From Patiria pectinifera (taxonomy: Eukaryota; Echinodermata; Asteroidea; Valvatida; Asterinidae): a DNA stretch of 64,000 bases. The DNA lies in assembly GCA_029964075.1 (NCBI GenBank), contig CM057140.1, positions 4,420,643 to 4,484,642 on the forward strand, in the 5' to 3' direction. Numbering within the stretch: the first letter of the stretch is position 1; the number at the start of each line of letters is the position of its first letter. A model generated the notes under the pieces. The model searched no databases, was not told where the DNA came from, and was given only the letters and a program-made list of their open reading frames with translations. The position numbers were made by a program, and so were the translations under genes. This document shows, piece by piece, positions 34,430 through 48,000 of this stretch.

Positions 34430-35075
34430 ATTTGGACCAAAGAGAATCGGCCATCTCTACATATTTGTCACCGAAGTGCGACGCTTTAGCGACGAACTAC
34501 ATTCATTCAAAATTATCAGTGGACGATAAACTCTCTCTGCTTGTTTCAAAGTTTTCCTTTGATGAAGTTCTACGTGTGTGTAATTGTATATCAACCAGTG
34601 GGATTGAAGACGCAGATCTGCTTGCTGAATGCTTGACAGCAGATGCTGAACTGTGTGCATCATTACTCGCTTTAAGTTCACAACAAGAAGAGCAGGATAA
34701 GGAAGGAGGTGAAGCTGCTGCTACTAGTGCTACTAGGCCTACTACTACTACTACTTTTGCTACTGCTACCTCTATTCGTCCGCGGCCAACTAATACCATA
34801 TTTGCTCCACCAGTTTCTAGATGCCTGGTTTGTGAGGAGAAACTCACACGCAATCATGCGATTACGGCTGTGAAATATTTTTCGTTCACTGGTCTTGATG
34901 AGTCTGCCAAGAAAATTACTTTGCGGTGCCGTCCCTGCAACCTAGTGTACGACTGGTACGAGTACGGTAGCAAGACAACATACTGGAAACTGTATGACGA
35001 GCAACGTCCGGCTGTACAGGCTAGTGGCACTGTGTTCGTCTGTCGAAAGCTGTTTGATTTTCAGTGTTCCCTTGC
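34430..35075 (+). CDS. Cysteine-cluster exon resembling CxC-type partners of KDZ transposases
   Basis: A 215-codon open frame with no ATG at its start is preceded by a T-rich acceptor (TTTTGTGGAAG) and followed by a donor, CTTGC|GTAAGT. The first 85 residues are helical (LSVDDKLSLLVSKFSFDEVL). A Thr/Ala-rich linker follows. Next comes a zinc-ribbon-like CLVCEEKL...LRCRPCNLVYDW and an aromatic stretch, EQRPAVQASGTVFVCRKLFD. Such cysteine clusters accompany KDZ transposases in many animals (from memory). No transposase core follows in the window. It could be an exon of a longer gene whose other exons are lost. Confidence 0.55.
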
Positions 35076-35395
35076 GTAAGTAGATCTTGAGTGGTCTTGA
35101 AAACTTAAGTGTACTCCTAGAACTATGAGGCTCCGCGACACATAGACAGCTTTGCTTCTACTTTTAGTGCGCCCAACAAATATCAGTGGATTCTGTCTGT
35201 TTTTAGGCAAAAAATGATGAAAAATATGCCCTTTCAGCAGTGAGCCGACCTGACAATTGAGACGTGCACGCAGATAATCCATCGACGATAGTTCAGTTAA
35301 CTAGGCGCGGCGGCAAGGGGGGTACAGTACGAGTGTATTGACAGTTTGCACATGCGTACAAGTGCGCGCATTGTAGCCTATGTGGCCTATAATTT

Positions 35396-35645
35396 AGTCC
35401 AACTGGTTGGCCGGTTCGAATCTGATGTACATAGCAGCAGGTACCACATTAACTATTCATAAGATGGAATTTTGCATTGGGTGATGTAAATCAAATTAGG
35501 TTTTGCCCTTCATCGACGTATAAACACTGTATACTCAGTGTGTTACCTCCCGAGTGAAAGTTGGAAAAAATCACTCAGGTGGGACTGAGTAACACACTGA
35601 GTGTACAGTGTTCATACGTCAGTGAAGGGCAAAAACCTAATTTGA
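35396..35645. repeat. AGGTTTTGCCC hairpin repeat, copy
   Basis: TTAGGTTTTGCCCTTCATCG...ACTCAGTGTGTTACCTCC at the left folds onto AACACACTGAGTG...GTGAAGGGCAAAAACCTAAT. It belongs to the same family as the 49.6-50.5 kb array. Confidence 0.75.
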
Positions 35646-35948
35646 ATAATATTAATGTTAGAAGGTTTTTTTGGGGGATACACGAATATGTTGCACTCGC
35701 TATAACAATATTGCATGAGTCGAAGAATATTGTTATACCTCACGGAATATATTCTTGTATCTCCTTCAAATCCATCCAATATTATATAATTGTACAAATC
35801 ATTACACACTAATTGTATTTTGACACAAAAATTATCATTTTTTTCAAACAGAAAGTCTTGAAATGCATAATGTAAGGCAAGTTTGACTCAAACCATTTTA
35901 GTTAGTCCAACTCCAATATCCAACGTTGACACCATGCTGACTCTCCCA
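35646..35948. other. AT-rich 3' flank of the PGGHG gene
   Basis: No gene is seen. It presumably contains the PGGHG 3' UTR and polyadenylation signal on the minus strand, but no site could be fixed. Confidence 0.4.
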
Positions 35949-36001
35949 TCATACTTCCTTGATGACTGCCCAGCTGATACGGTTTATCAACACTGATTTC
36001 C
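35949..36001 (-). CDS. PGGHG: PGGHG exon 10 (stop codon)
   Basis: The acceptor is a long pyrimidine tract ending CTTTCAAACAG. It encodes (G)KSVLINRISWAVIKEV and TGA. It is short and poorly conserved, but the phase and the acceptor are strong. Confidence 0.78.
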
Positions 36002-39000
36002 CTGTTTGAAAGAAAATGAAAAAAAAAAAAATAAGAAAAAGTTCTAAAATCTCCTGAAACCAATATAAAACCGAACACCAAAATAGTGGAAGATTGAAAG
36101 CAGTAAGTGCTGAAAGTTTATAATTAACAATTGTTGGCTGGTGTGATGTGGGATATGACGTTTTGAATACCCGAGGGGCGCATAGCATCGGAGGCGAAGC
36201 TGAGGGTGCTACGCACCCCAATGGTTTTCAAAACGTCATATCCCACATTACAGCAGTCAACAATTGTTCTGTTATACCTCTGTCTTGGATTGTTAGGATT
36301 TTGATGTAAAAATCACGAAAACAAACAGCAGTAAACACAACAATCATGACAATCAAACGTCAACTCACATGCATGTCGCGTGCTCGAAACAGCTGATCGT
36401 CTGCTAGTTCGCTGCTCCCACTCATGTGTGAAAACATGGTGAAAACATCGGGGGTACCAACGATACAAGCATTTCACACCGTACTTACTGTACGTACAAA
36501 TTCATGGCACACTCCCTGTGCACAGGGAGTGCGCCATGACATTTTATAAACTTGACACGTGATCGTTCTAGGCCAATGAAAATACAGTATTCAAGACAGA
36601 GGTATAACAATGTGATTTCATCTATACTTAAAAATATGTTCACAATTATCACCTTTTCTTATGGCTTTTACACAAATTGAATTCTTAATATGTGAAAACT
36701 TGCCATGCAAAACATTTTTACTTTCAAATACGTTAACCTCCGGCTAAACCGGCACTCTCGGTACCTGAGAATTTGTGACGACTTACGCGAGGGCAGATAT
36801 CTGCTGTAAGTTGTCATTTTGCTGACTTACATGAATGGTCTTTTGCACACATGATTCATTGCACTAATTGGCTTCGATGTACCCTGGATTATCTCTTTAA
36901 TGCTTGAGTTGAATCCAACAAATCAATCCTCGAATTGTATCATCACGTTTGGGGTGTTGATAGTGGACACCACGATACATATGTACGTGCACAGTAAGGA
37001 ATTAAATGCGTGCGTGGTGCGGTATACCACGCACGCATTGACTGCATGCAGCAGTAGTCATTCAATAAGACGACCCCCAAAATGGACATAGCGCATGCGT
37101 TTAGCCTAGAGGGGGTACTGGTATTGATATGCTCATGATGCATATGCAATGTATGCAGTAGGACACCCTTTTTCGACACCGATGCATGCAGCGATCACAG
37201 GCCGTGCAAAACCACTTTTCACTCGACACTTTGCCAACCGCAGTACAGGAAGTCAATGCCAATGCGTGATTTGTTGAATGCCGACTTACACAAAGGATTT
37301 TGTAATGCTTTTTATGGAGAGGGGACCGAGAGTAACACGACGACTTGAGCAAAATGGCGACTTATAAAAGCCAACTTAGAAGTACATATTCAATGGAAAT
37401 GCATCACAGACAATCAGGACTTTAGTGATTTGACGAGTTGTACGATGTCGGTTTAGCCGGAGTTTACTGTCACTATATTTTGCAGTGATCTTCACTTTGA
37501 AGATGTTTCTAATAAAGCATAATGAAATTAGGAATAGTTCTAAGGTTTACCTTTGACAAGATCATAGACGGCGCCTTGTGCGGTTTCCATTTGTAGCTTT
37601 GGTGCACCTTGCTGCTGGTCTGTCAGTGTAACTAATACTGTCTTTTCTGTGGCAATAAAGTCAATCTCAGAACCAAGGTAGTCAAGTCCTCTCACCTGCA
37701 AACCAAAACAAAGGTTTGGAAACTAACAAATGTAAGTTCCACTTAGAGCAGATTGCTGTGACTATAAGGTGAGTCAAAAAAAAGCAAAACCCAAATGTCC
37801 GAACCATTGTTTTAGTGAAGTTCTGCATGTAGCACTTTCAAAATCTAGGATATGAAATTCCAATTCATAAGCTTTCTTTTAGTACAAGAATCATTCAAAT
37901 CACTCATGTACTTTTCAAGTTACGGAGTTTTAAACACAACTGCCGTTTTAAGGTTCTGTCCACGGATCACAAAAAAGTTCAGTGTTCTTTCAGCAAACGA
38001 AAACAAATTACATAAGAATGTGTTAGTGTGAATTGTTTTTGTTTTGCTGAAAGAACGCACGCCTTTTTTGTGATCCGTGGACAGAACTTTAAAATGGTGG
38101 TTGTGTTTAAAACTCCGTAACTTGAAAAGTACATGAGTGATTTGAATGATTCTTGTACTAAAAGAAAGCTTATGAATTGAGTTTTCATATCCTAGATTTT
38201 GAAAGTGCTACATGCAGAACTTCACTAAAACAAAGCTTCTGACATTTGGGTTTCATTTTTTTTTACTCACCCTGTATATGTGGTTTACTTGTCATGGGAA
38301 TTGTTTAAAATCAATAGTGTACATGTAGCTTTGTTTATGAAAACTCAATCCACTTCCTAGTCAAATGTTACAAACCTCAAACTTGGTTGTCCCTTTAGGA
38401 AGGTGAAAATTGAATAAGAGATGATCGGGTAAGATACGGAATCCTCCATAGCCGAAGAGAACTGACTGAAGAAAGCCTCCCATGCCAGTGATGAAGTTAA
38501 CGGCCCCACGCCCAGATGCCGTCTCAGTCCACACCTGCCAAGGCAATGCGAAGATAATTGATTGGAGAATTGAATCTGACAGGTGGGCAGCAGGTGATCA
38601 TAGATCAAGTTTATACCTGAGAGGTCAGTTGAACCTGAAGGGCAAAGTGACCTTGGTGATCAAGCTGAATTGTTGGGTTAATTTGTTTTGAAGGTCAGTT
38701 CATGAAACTGTGAGGTTGGGATGACCAACAATTTCATGTTGTCTTGCAAGTTCAAGACAGCTGGGCCCAATTTCACGGCGATGCTTAACAGTTAGCAGAA
38801 AAGTTGTGTTTAGCATAGCAGAAAAATTTGCTAACTTTAGCACTATTTCACGGCGTGGATGTGCTAACGGTCGCGCGTGCATGGAGATTTCTATTGTTAC
38901 GTCACTACGTTAAGCAAGTTTTTCCTCCGTAGTAAGCATGCCTTTTGCTGTGCTTATGCTTACGGTCTCCATTAAATAGATGGAGGCTCTGTAAGCAGAA

Positions 39001-42000
39001 AATCGTGTGAAATTGGGCCCTGGACTTAAGAGGCCAAGAAAACATGTACACATGCTCACAAGGGACAGGAGAAGTCAGGTTGGCGTAACGGTACTTTCCT
39101 CGCCTTCCACTGCTCTGGCCCGGGTTCGATTCCTGCTCGGACCACATGTGGACTTGGTTTCAGTCCCTACCTGATTTTGTGGGTTTTTCCCAGAATAATC
39201 GTCTGTGGTTTTCCTCCCACCTCTTAAACTGTAATCTTCTCATTGTCTTCTCTCTACAGGTTTCTTCAGGCTTTCACGCTACAGTGCCTGGGGCATATTT
39301 GAGGAATCCTTGGTCTCATTTCGTGAAATTCTGTAGTTGATCACACTGCAACTGGCCTCTGCAAGTCTGAGTATTGATGTGATATCACAATGATCTTGGC
39401 AAAATCAACCCCAGGATGAAGAATTACAAAAAGATGTCGAGATTTTGTTACTTGGGTTTAACTTCTTGCTACATTGTACCTGTACCAATGACGACAACGA
39501 CAACAACAACAATGACAACAACACAGACTTACTCTGAATGGCTCTTGGATGTTCTTGAAATTGCGTAGAAACATCTCCCGTTGATTGTCAGGTTGCTGTA
39601 CTTCACCATATCCAATAGAGAACATGGACCATGACATAGCGGGACCATTTGGGTCTGTGACAGGCTCATAGGTCTGCAAGTCGTTATAGCGTGAAACATT
39701 GTCCATCTTGACATTGAGTGGAAAGCCCAGTAGAATCGAGTCAGCTTGCTTGACAGTTGTGCCTGATCAAGAAGAAGCAGAATTTCACTTACTTTGAGAA
39801 TCTTTTAAGATGAAAATGTTCATTTATTGAGCAATGCCCAACACTTGGGAACATTCCCTCTACTCCATTTAACCATATCTCCCTAGTATCTTTTACTAGA
39901 TACTGAACCAATTCCAGCAAAACCCATCACTCACTCTGCTTCACATAATGCATTAAGACCGACTCCATCAAACTCCCCCAAAAGCATCTAAGTGTGCAAA
40001 GTGCATTGATACCAATTCCATCAGAATCAACCGGTGAGTTGCTGGGGGATTTTGATGGAGTTGGTACAGATGGCTTACAGGTTAACAGCATTACCTCAGA
40101 GCTTGGGGCCTCAATCCATCAAAGTCCACCTACTAAATTGATGTATGTTTTTAAGGAAACAAACAAGGCCACCAGTCAAGATTATAAATGGATCCCCAAT
40201 AAACCTTACAAAGTGTCTGTGTACAGTGTATGCACATGCATCTCATTATGTACATAAACCAACACGAGGCATGCATTTGCACTGGGGGCAATCACAAATC
40301 CACAACACGCCAGCAACTTAAAAAAAAAAGCAAATCTCTGCTGTTTTACTGGACCAAGTCCACCAGACTCCACCAACATTTAGTGAAGCTGGCTGGACCA
40401 AATCCCCCAAAATCCCCCAAAGCAGGGGGATGGATTTTGATGGACTTGGGGTGGTTCAGGGTTAAAGGAAACAAATCGAAGAATGGGCAATAGGCTGTTT
40501 TTCTGTTAATTTATATGAGCTTCCTTCCAAGCTACTCAATTGCTGTCTCAATTAAATATGCTGCATAGAGAACTATGATCCCAACTAGTGGTGGGATTTA
40601 AATCCGGATTTTTTTTAATCGGTTTGAATTCCACTCCTGGGTTGTGATTTTGGAAACTGGATATTCAAAACCAACCTCAACCAAATTAAGCCTACCATTT
40701 TTTTGACACACAGGCTAAAATAGACAAATGGAAAATCACCCAATTTGCTCCATATGGTCTCTGATTGTAACTGCATTCACTTGCTAGTGGTCTTTTTGGT
40801 ACATGAATAGCCTGCCCATTTGACTTATCAGAGAGTTCCTACCCATTTTTTTAACAGCTCAGCTCTGGAGTGTTTTTGTAAAGGCCCAGTGGTCATTGAA
40901 TCCTGCAAACTATACCCAGTCATTGGGAGGGCATTTCATGTGGCACCGCACTTGCCACGTTTTGTTGGCATGACTGTGAGCTGGATGGGAACGTCCTGTG
41001 AAATCAGATAACCGTTATTCGGTTTACATTTTTTTTAAGGATAAACAGATTTTGAAATCTCCGATTTCTCCCACCGCTAATCCCAACTGCATTGTATTAC
41101 TTCACATTGTATAGACCATTATCATGTTGCGGCCATCTTGATTTTCCCATTCAAATATGCGTAACCAAAGCGAGGCTGGAACGAAAAATAGTCTGGTTCC
41201 TTTATGCACAAAAATCATTATCATTCAGTACTGTTATTGGCTACAGGGAACATGACTGAAATGGTGGCAGCATGATAAAGGTAATTTACTTGATGTCCCA
41301 ACCAGTAAACAAGAATATGCTTGGGCCACTGACAGTGACCACATATCATCGCAGAGCTGACATACCGGCGAATCAACCGTTTTGGCGATTTTGAGATTTT
41401 GTGGGTTTATAAATGTTGCTCCTTCAAGTATTTATGCCAAAAATCTTAATTCTTGTCTAGATTTTGAGATTCAGAGCCCCGCCTGTGGCGAATCAGTTAC
41501 AATAAATGCGAATTACTTGAAACAGGGTTTCCGCTTATTCGTCGGTATGTCAGCTCTGCGATGAAATGGCCACAATGTGTTGTGTAAAGATAATTGCATA
41601 CTCAGCACGAAAGTGAACACAACCGCCAATTTTTGACGTCACATCATTTTTTCCTGCTGCTACTTCGCAAAAGTTGAACATATTTCAAGTTGTGCGAATG
41701 GTCCATGGTGATTGGTCCATGAGGACAAATTGGCTTATTTGCACTTGAATTCCTATGTAGCATGTACTGGCCTTTAGGTAGATTTGGGAACATTTCCAGT
41801 AAACAAATACCATGACAGCTATAAAGTTCACTGACCTATTTCATATCCCTCGTACTCCGGATGATACTCGTGTGTAGTATTATACAGAACCAGTAGCTTA
41901 TCAGCAATCTCTGTCCACGCTGGTGGTGCGGTAACATTGATGAACTTGCCTGCATAGGCTGGTAAGAGCAGGCTGATCTGAGCTACTGAATTAGTGTAGA

Positions 42001-45000
42001 CCGAGTTGTTGACATTGGAATGATACTCATCTGGTGGCTTCACTCCTACAATGTAACAAAAATATAACCTCATGCGTCACAACCAAGCTGTAGGACCTAC
42101 AAATTAAACCCGATGTGGAAGACGGGGAAACTGTATTTATAACCTCTAATTCAGGAGCTCAGTTCTCAGTGTTCTGTTAAGGAGAATACACGAGAAAGTG
42201 TGGATTCGTAATTTAAGAATTCACGAGGCGCGATCGAAGCGCCGAGTAAATTCGTAAATTAAGAATCCACACTTCGGAGTGTATTTTTTTACTTAAAGCA
42301 TTGCGTCAAAAGAAGTATTGGCATTAACAGTACGGTGTGGAGATGAAACTTGGGAAAAATGTTGCAACCTGACGCCACTTCCGCGATTGTGTACAAAGTC
42401 TATGGAGTGTCAAGAATTTTTTAAAAGTATTTCCTAACAAAATTGGAATATTTCTCAGTCCCAGATTTATGTCTTATCATCATTTTGCAATGAATGACCT
42501 TCATTGAGATGATATATAAAGAAAAAAAAATAACAGTGTTGCTGTTGAAACCCCTCAGCCAGAGTCAAGTTATCATCCGGAAACCATTAACCTTTAACTC
42601 AACATGGTGACCTTGACCTTTGGTCTTTGACCCCAGAACCAGTCCCAACATGCCTGTACCGATGGAAAACCCCCTACCGAAGTTAGACACCAAAATTTCA
42701 TTTCTAACTCAAGTTATCATTCGGAACCATTTACATTTAACTCACCACGATAACCTTGACCTTTGACCTTTTGACCCCAAAACCAATCCCAGCTTGCCTG
42801 TACCCAAGGGCAACCCCCTACCTAAGTCAGACACCAAAATCTCATTTCTTACTCAAGTTATCATCCGGAAACTATTTACCTTTAACTCACCACGGTAACC
42901 TTGACCTTTGACCTTTTGACCCCAAAACCAATCCCAACTTGCCTACTCTCAAGGGCAACCCCCTACCAAAGTTAGACATAAAAATCTCATTTCTAACCCA
43001 AGTTATCATCCGGAAACCATTTACCTTTACCTCACCATGGTGACCTTGACCTTTGACCTTTTGACCCCAAAACCAATCCCAACTTGCCTACTCCCAAGGG
43101 CAACCCTCTACCAAAGTTAGACACCAAAATATCATTTCTAACTCAAGTTAACATCCGGAAACCATTTACCTTTAACTCACCATGGTGACCTTGACCTTTG
43201 ACCTTTTGACCCCAAAACCAATCCCAACTTGCCTACTCCCAAGGGCAACCCTCTACCAAAGTTAGACACCAAAATATCATTTCCAACTCAAGTTATCATC
43301 CGGAAACCATTTACCTTTAACTCACCACGGTGACCTTGACCTTTGACCTTTTGAACTCAAAACCAATCCAAACTTGCCTACTCCCAAGGGCAACCCCCTA
43401 CTGAAGTTACAACCCCAAACAACATTTCTAACTCAAGTTATCATCCGGAAACCAAGCTACCCGGACGGACAGACGCCCTGACGGACGGACGGACGGACGG
43501 ACGGACGACATACGGACAGACGGACGCCCTAAGCGATGACAATACCCCTCGAGCCTCTCGGCTGAGGGGTAAAAAGTGGCGTCAGGTTGCAACATTTTTC
43601 CCGGCTCCTTCCATCGACATAATTATGGATAGTTCAGACGATGATTTCTTTCTGACTCGAAGTAGGTTTTGCAGTGACGGCGGAGAATCTGACAGTGAAG
43701 ATGCATTGGTAATTTAGGAAGGAAAGATTTCATGCATAGTCCTATTAATGCTCATTATGGAGAACAATTGTCCGACTTGTTCAAGGTGTGATTCCAAATC
43801 CACACTTTACTAAGATTCGTCGTTCTGAATCCACACTTTGTGACCAGCGTAACAGATTAGTAGTTCCGAATCCACACTTTTAACAATAGTGTGACGCCAT
43901 AGCAATGGTTTAAGAAGAGAAGATAGTCACTTCTCATTAATACAAACACTGTAATTCTGGTTATTATAGCAAAAATAAAGAATCAGTCCCGACTGTGCAT
44001 TCATGTGCACATTTAGTAAAGCAGATTGTTCAGTTTGATGATAAGGGCATGACATTTGGCACACAGTCAGAGTATGTCATGGGAAAGATATTTGGCTATA
44101 GGGCCATCGCAGATTTGTCCTTCGAAAAAAAATATCAAAGAATAACAAGAGATTTTCAAAAATTTCAAAATGGCGACCATTGCATGTTATTTTATGATTT
44201 GTTTTTCAAAATACAAATCTGCGATGGCCTATAGACACACTCTGACTGTGTGCCAAATGTTATGCTCTTATCATCAAATGAACAATTCCATCATATTGTG
44301 CACCAATCTGCCTGACTATGAATGGGACCGGCTCTCCACCTAATACCAAAATTCTGATATAACAAACATTTTGGTTAGGTCCAGCTGTGCTTTTCCACAC
44401 AAAACTGATATAACAGGATTACGAAGAAGAATTTGCTCTGTGTGCTCACTCTTTGGGGAAAAGTGTGAAGGCAAAGTCAGGAGGGTTAACCAACCTAAAC
44501 CTAACACTGCTATATGCAACAGAATTATGCACTAGTGGTAAAACGTTGTTGCAAGTTGTTGCATTCAGTCTCCTGATCTGATGCATTCCACCCCTGCATT
44601 CCGTTGCATTTGGCAGGGTGCCTAGAGAATACCCCGTGGGGGTTAGGGTTAATTAAATGATCCAAACATAAAACATGAAACTAATTTCTGGTCCGTGCCA
44701 ATTGGACAACAAAACTTAGCAGATATACAATTAACAAACCTGATCTTCGCCCTTCATTTGTTTTTCCCCACTATTGCCAGACTAATGAAACACACCCTTA
44801 ACTAGTCCATTTTTGACTTGGGCCTTTTCACTTGTCCGTGTGATTTAATTTGTTTTATAGAAGTTTGAATTTTTGGCACAAGAATATCCTAAACAACAAT
44901 GTTCATGTAACAGCTGTGATCCCGAGGCAATCCTTAATTTTATGTACGCTAGCAACATTGGGGCAAGATTGCCTGGTGCCACGGTATGAAACAAGCGTCT

Positions 45001-48000
45001 GCGTGTCAGTATCTAATTATTTTTTCTACAACTGCAGCTTTTCTAAAAACGCAAAAATCTGTGGATATTATACATGGAATTGTTGCATGCCTTATTACAA
45101 TAATTTTGACTCGCCAGCTGGCGGACTACTTAGGAAATGGTTTGACTAGTCCGCTGCAGTTTTTACTCGCATTTGGCGGGCGGGCTGCAGCTAAGGTCGA
45201 ACCGTGGTACTGTAGTTTTCAGGAGGGTAGAGTTAGAGTAAACCACAATGTAATTATTAAAGCAGACAACTAAATCTCTGGACATACCATTGATTTCATA
45301 GTATCCTGAAGCGTTGTTAAACTCAACCCGACTTTCCCAGTACTTAGCCAGTTCTGATATCATCTCGTAACCACGTCGGTTCTTTAAGAAGTCTACGTCG
45401 ATTAAGACATGAAGATACTGCTGGACAGCGAAGGATATGTCTCCATTTATGTGGATCTCCTGCAAACTGTAAATCTCTGCTGGGCAGACCTCTGCACCTG
45501 TTGAAAATACCAAGTTTGGATTTGTTATGTCTTCTCAAGCTTTGGTGGGAAACCTATTTCCATTTTTTCAACCATAATGACCTTGACCTTTGACCCATGG
45601 GGTCCAAACTCAAAAGCTTCTAGAGAACACTAAGACCAAGCCACACACCAAGTTTGAAGTTGAAATGTCACGTCCTCCAGTTATGGTGGGAAACCTGACT
45701 GCTTGCACGCACACGCACAATCTTGTTTTGTAACTGTCGGGACCACACACCTGTTCAGCGATAGTATTTCTGGGGACCAAAGACGCTATCGGAAAACAGA
45801 AAGTCCCCATAACTCAGTCCTAATTTCCCTAACAAAAAAAAACTTCCCCACCCCATGGTGCCAGCCAGGGCACAGAAGGGCAAGGCAAACGCAGTATGTC
45901 CCTCCCAGTTCCAGCAATGAACCTAATTGTTTCTGTTCCTTTAGTTATTAGTTATTAAACCATTGCTACATGTATACGTCACAGTATTGTTAACAGTGTG
46001 GATTCAGAACCACAAATCTGTTACACTGATAAAAAAAAAGTAGATTTGGAACGACAAATTGTTAGTAAAGATTTGGAATTACGAATCCACACTTTGAACA
46101 AGTTGGCGATTTGTTCTACGTCCTGTTCTCCTTAATGAGCATTTAACAGGACCGTTTGCATGAAAACTTTCCTTCTGAAAATTACCAATGAATCGTCACT
46201 GTCAGAAAGAAATCGTCGTCTGAACTATCCATGTTGACGTAAGGAGCCTACACACAAAATGACTTGGTTGTACGGGTGTGGCGACACACATGCTAAACAC
46301 ACCACAATGCTGGATTATGTATAAGAGCCTTGAAAAACTCCCTTGTAAATTACCCTAATGGCCACAACGAGATATGCAAGTCTTTTCATCTCCACTCTCT
46401 GGACTGTTAATAACAATGCTTCTTTTGACGCAATGTTTGAAGTCGAAGCATACACTTGCAAGTGTGGATTTTTAATTTACGAATTCACTTGACGCTTTGT
46501 GCCTTGTGAATTCTTAAATTACGAATCCACATTTCCTCATGAATTCTGCTTAACTTAAACCATTGCTATGACATCACACTATTGTTAAAAGTGTGGATTC
46601 GGATCTACGAATCTCTTACACTGGGCACAAAGTGTGGATTCCGAACGACGAATCTTTAGTAAAGTGTGGATTCTTAATTTACGAATTCACTCGGTGCTTC
46701 GCACCTCGTGAATTCTTAAATTACGAATCCACACTTCCTCATGTATTCTGCTTAACAGATCTGACCCACCTGTATAAGCCATCTCCCATGGATACTCTGC
46801 TCCTTGGTAACCTCTTGACTTGGCTAGCTCCTTGGCAGCATCCAGGTGATACGTCCTGGATTCCAGCATGGCTTTACCCAGCTTGGGATGAAACAGAAGC
46901 ATTGTGGGATACATCCACGTCTCTTGATCCCAGAAGACGTGTCCCTGATAATCTGTCGCAATGCGACCGTGAGCTAAACCGCCAGGGCTCAGTCCGTAGA
47001 AATGATAAGGGGTGGTCTGAACATCGTAGTTGAGGGATGGTAGAGAACTGAGAATATAGTACATGCTGCCGTGGATCGCTTTAGATAGTGTTATGTCATC
47101 CACCTCAATTTGTCCGTGTAGCCATTTATCCTGCCATGCTCTACAATGATTACTGTACAGTATTCCTGCTGACGCCATTTGCGTAGCATGCATATGAGAG
47201 GCTACTGCAATCATTCTATTGGGACCAATGGCGGTAATGAAGGTCCATGTTTTAGAGTCTTGATTGGAAGGCAAGGTGATGCTATCTGGAATGATTGTCC
47301 AGTTGACGGCAACTGAGATGGTGGCACTTGTACTGGTCTCTGACTCTACAGTGTTGCCGTACATCATTCTGTTATACAAAAAGAGGAAAATCAATTGTCA
47401 CTAAAGATTCGACCACAGTTAGAATATGCAGCCACAGTTTGGGATCCCCATCAGTCAAACCACATCAACAGACTGGAAGCAGTACAGCGGCAAGCAGCAA
47501 GATTCGTAACGGGTGACGACCAAAGAACATCAAGTGTCACAGACATGCAGCAAAAACTTCAATGGCCAACCCTCCAACACCGCAGAAAAGTCAGCAGGCT
47601 CACGATGCTTTATCGCTCCATCCATGAAGAAATTGCCGTTGATATGCCTTATTACATCACCCCAGTAGAACGATCACAAAGAAATAGACATAATCAGTGC
47701 TACGCTTCCTTGCAATGCCGCACACAAGCGTACCACAAAAGTTTTTTCCCAAAGACGATAGAAGACTGGAACGAGCTCCCTGATGAACTTATCTATCAAA
47801 CATCATCATCCCAATTTAAGACAGCCCTAGGAAAACATCTTGCATCACAATCTCAATTTCACGCTTGCACTGCACCGGCACGAAGTCAAACTGGATGATG
47901 ATGCCTAGCGGCGATATGCAGTCAACTTTCTGAGATTCTGAGACAAAGAATGTAGCCTTGGTCTAGGCCTTCAACGATATACATGAGTCCGATGATCAAG

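Larger units (their letters stand above)
42181..43909. mobile_element. TTAA-flanked element, copy 1 (split by the 145-bp-array element)
   Basis: TTAA lies at 42177-42180 and 43910-43913. The left piece has a long hairpin (42198-42275) built on GTGTGGATTCGTAATTTAAG. The right piece (43607-43909) retains an ATG-opened acidic peptide, MDSSDDDFFLTRSRF...SDSED, at 43635-43718. The same parts occur in reverse order at 45959-46549. TTAA targets fit piggyBac or Kolobok. Confidence 0.75.

Noticed and set aside
42567..43450. CRISPR-like array
   Set aside because: The 145-bp units are contiguous with no unique spacers, and the sequence is animal nuclear DNA.
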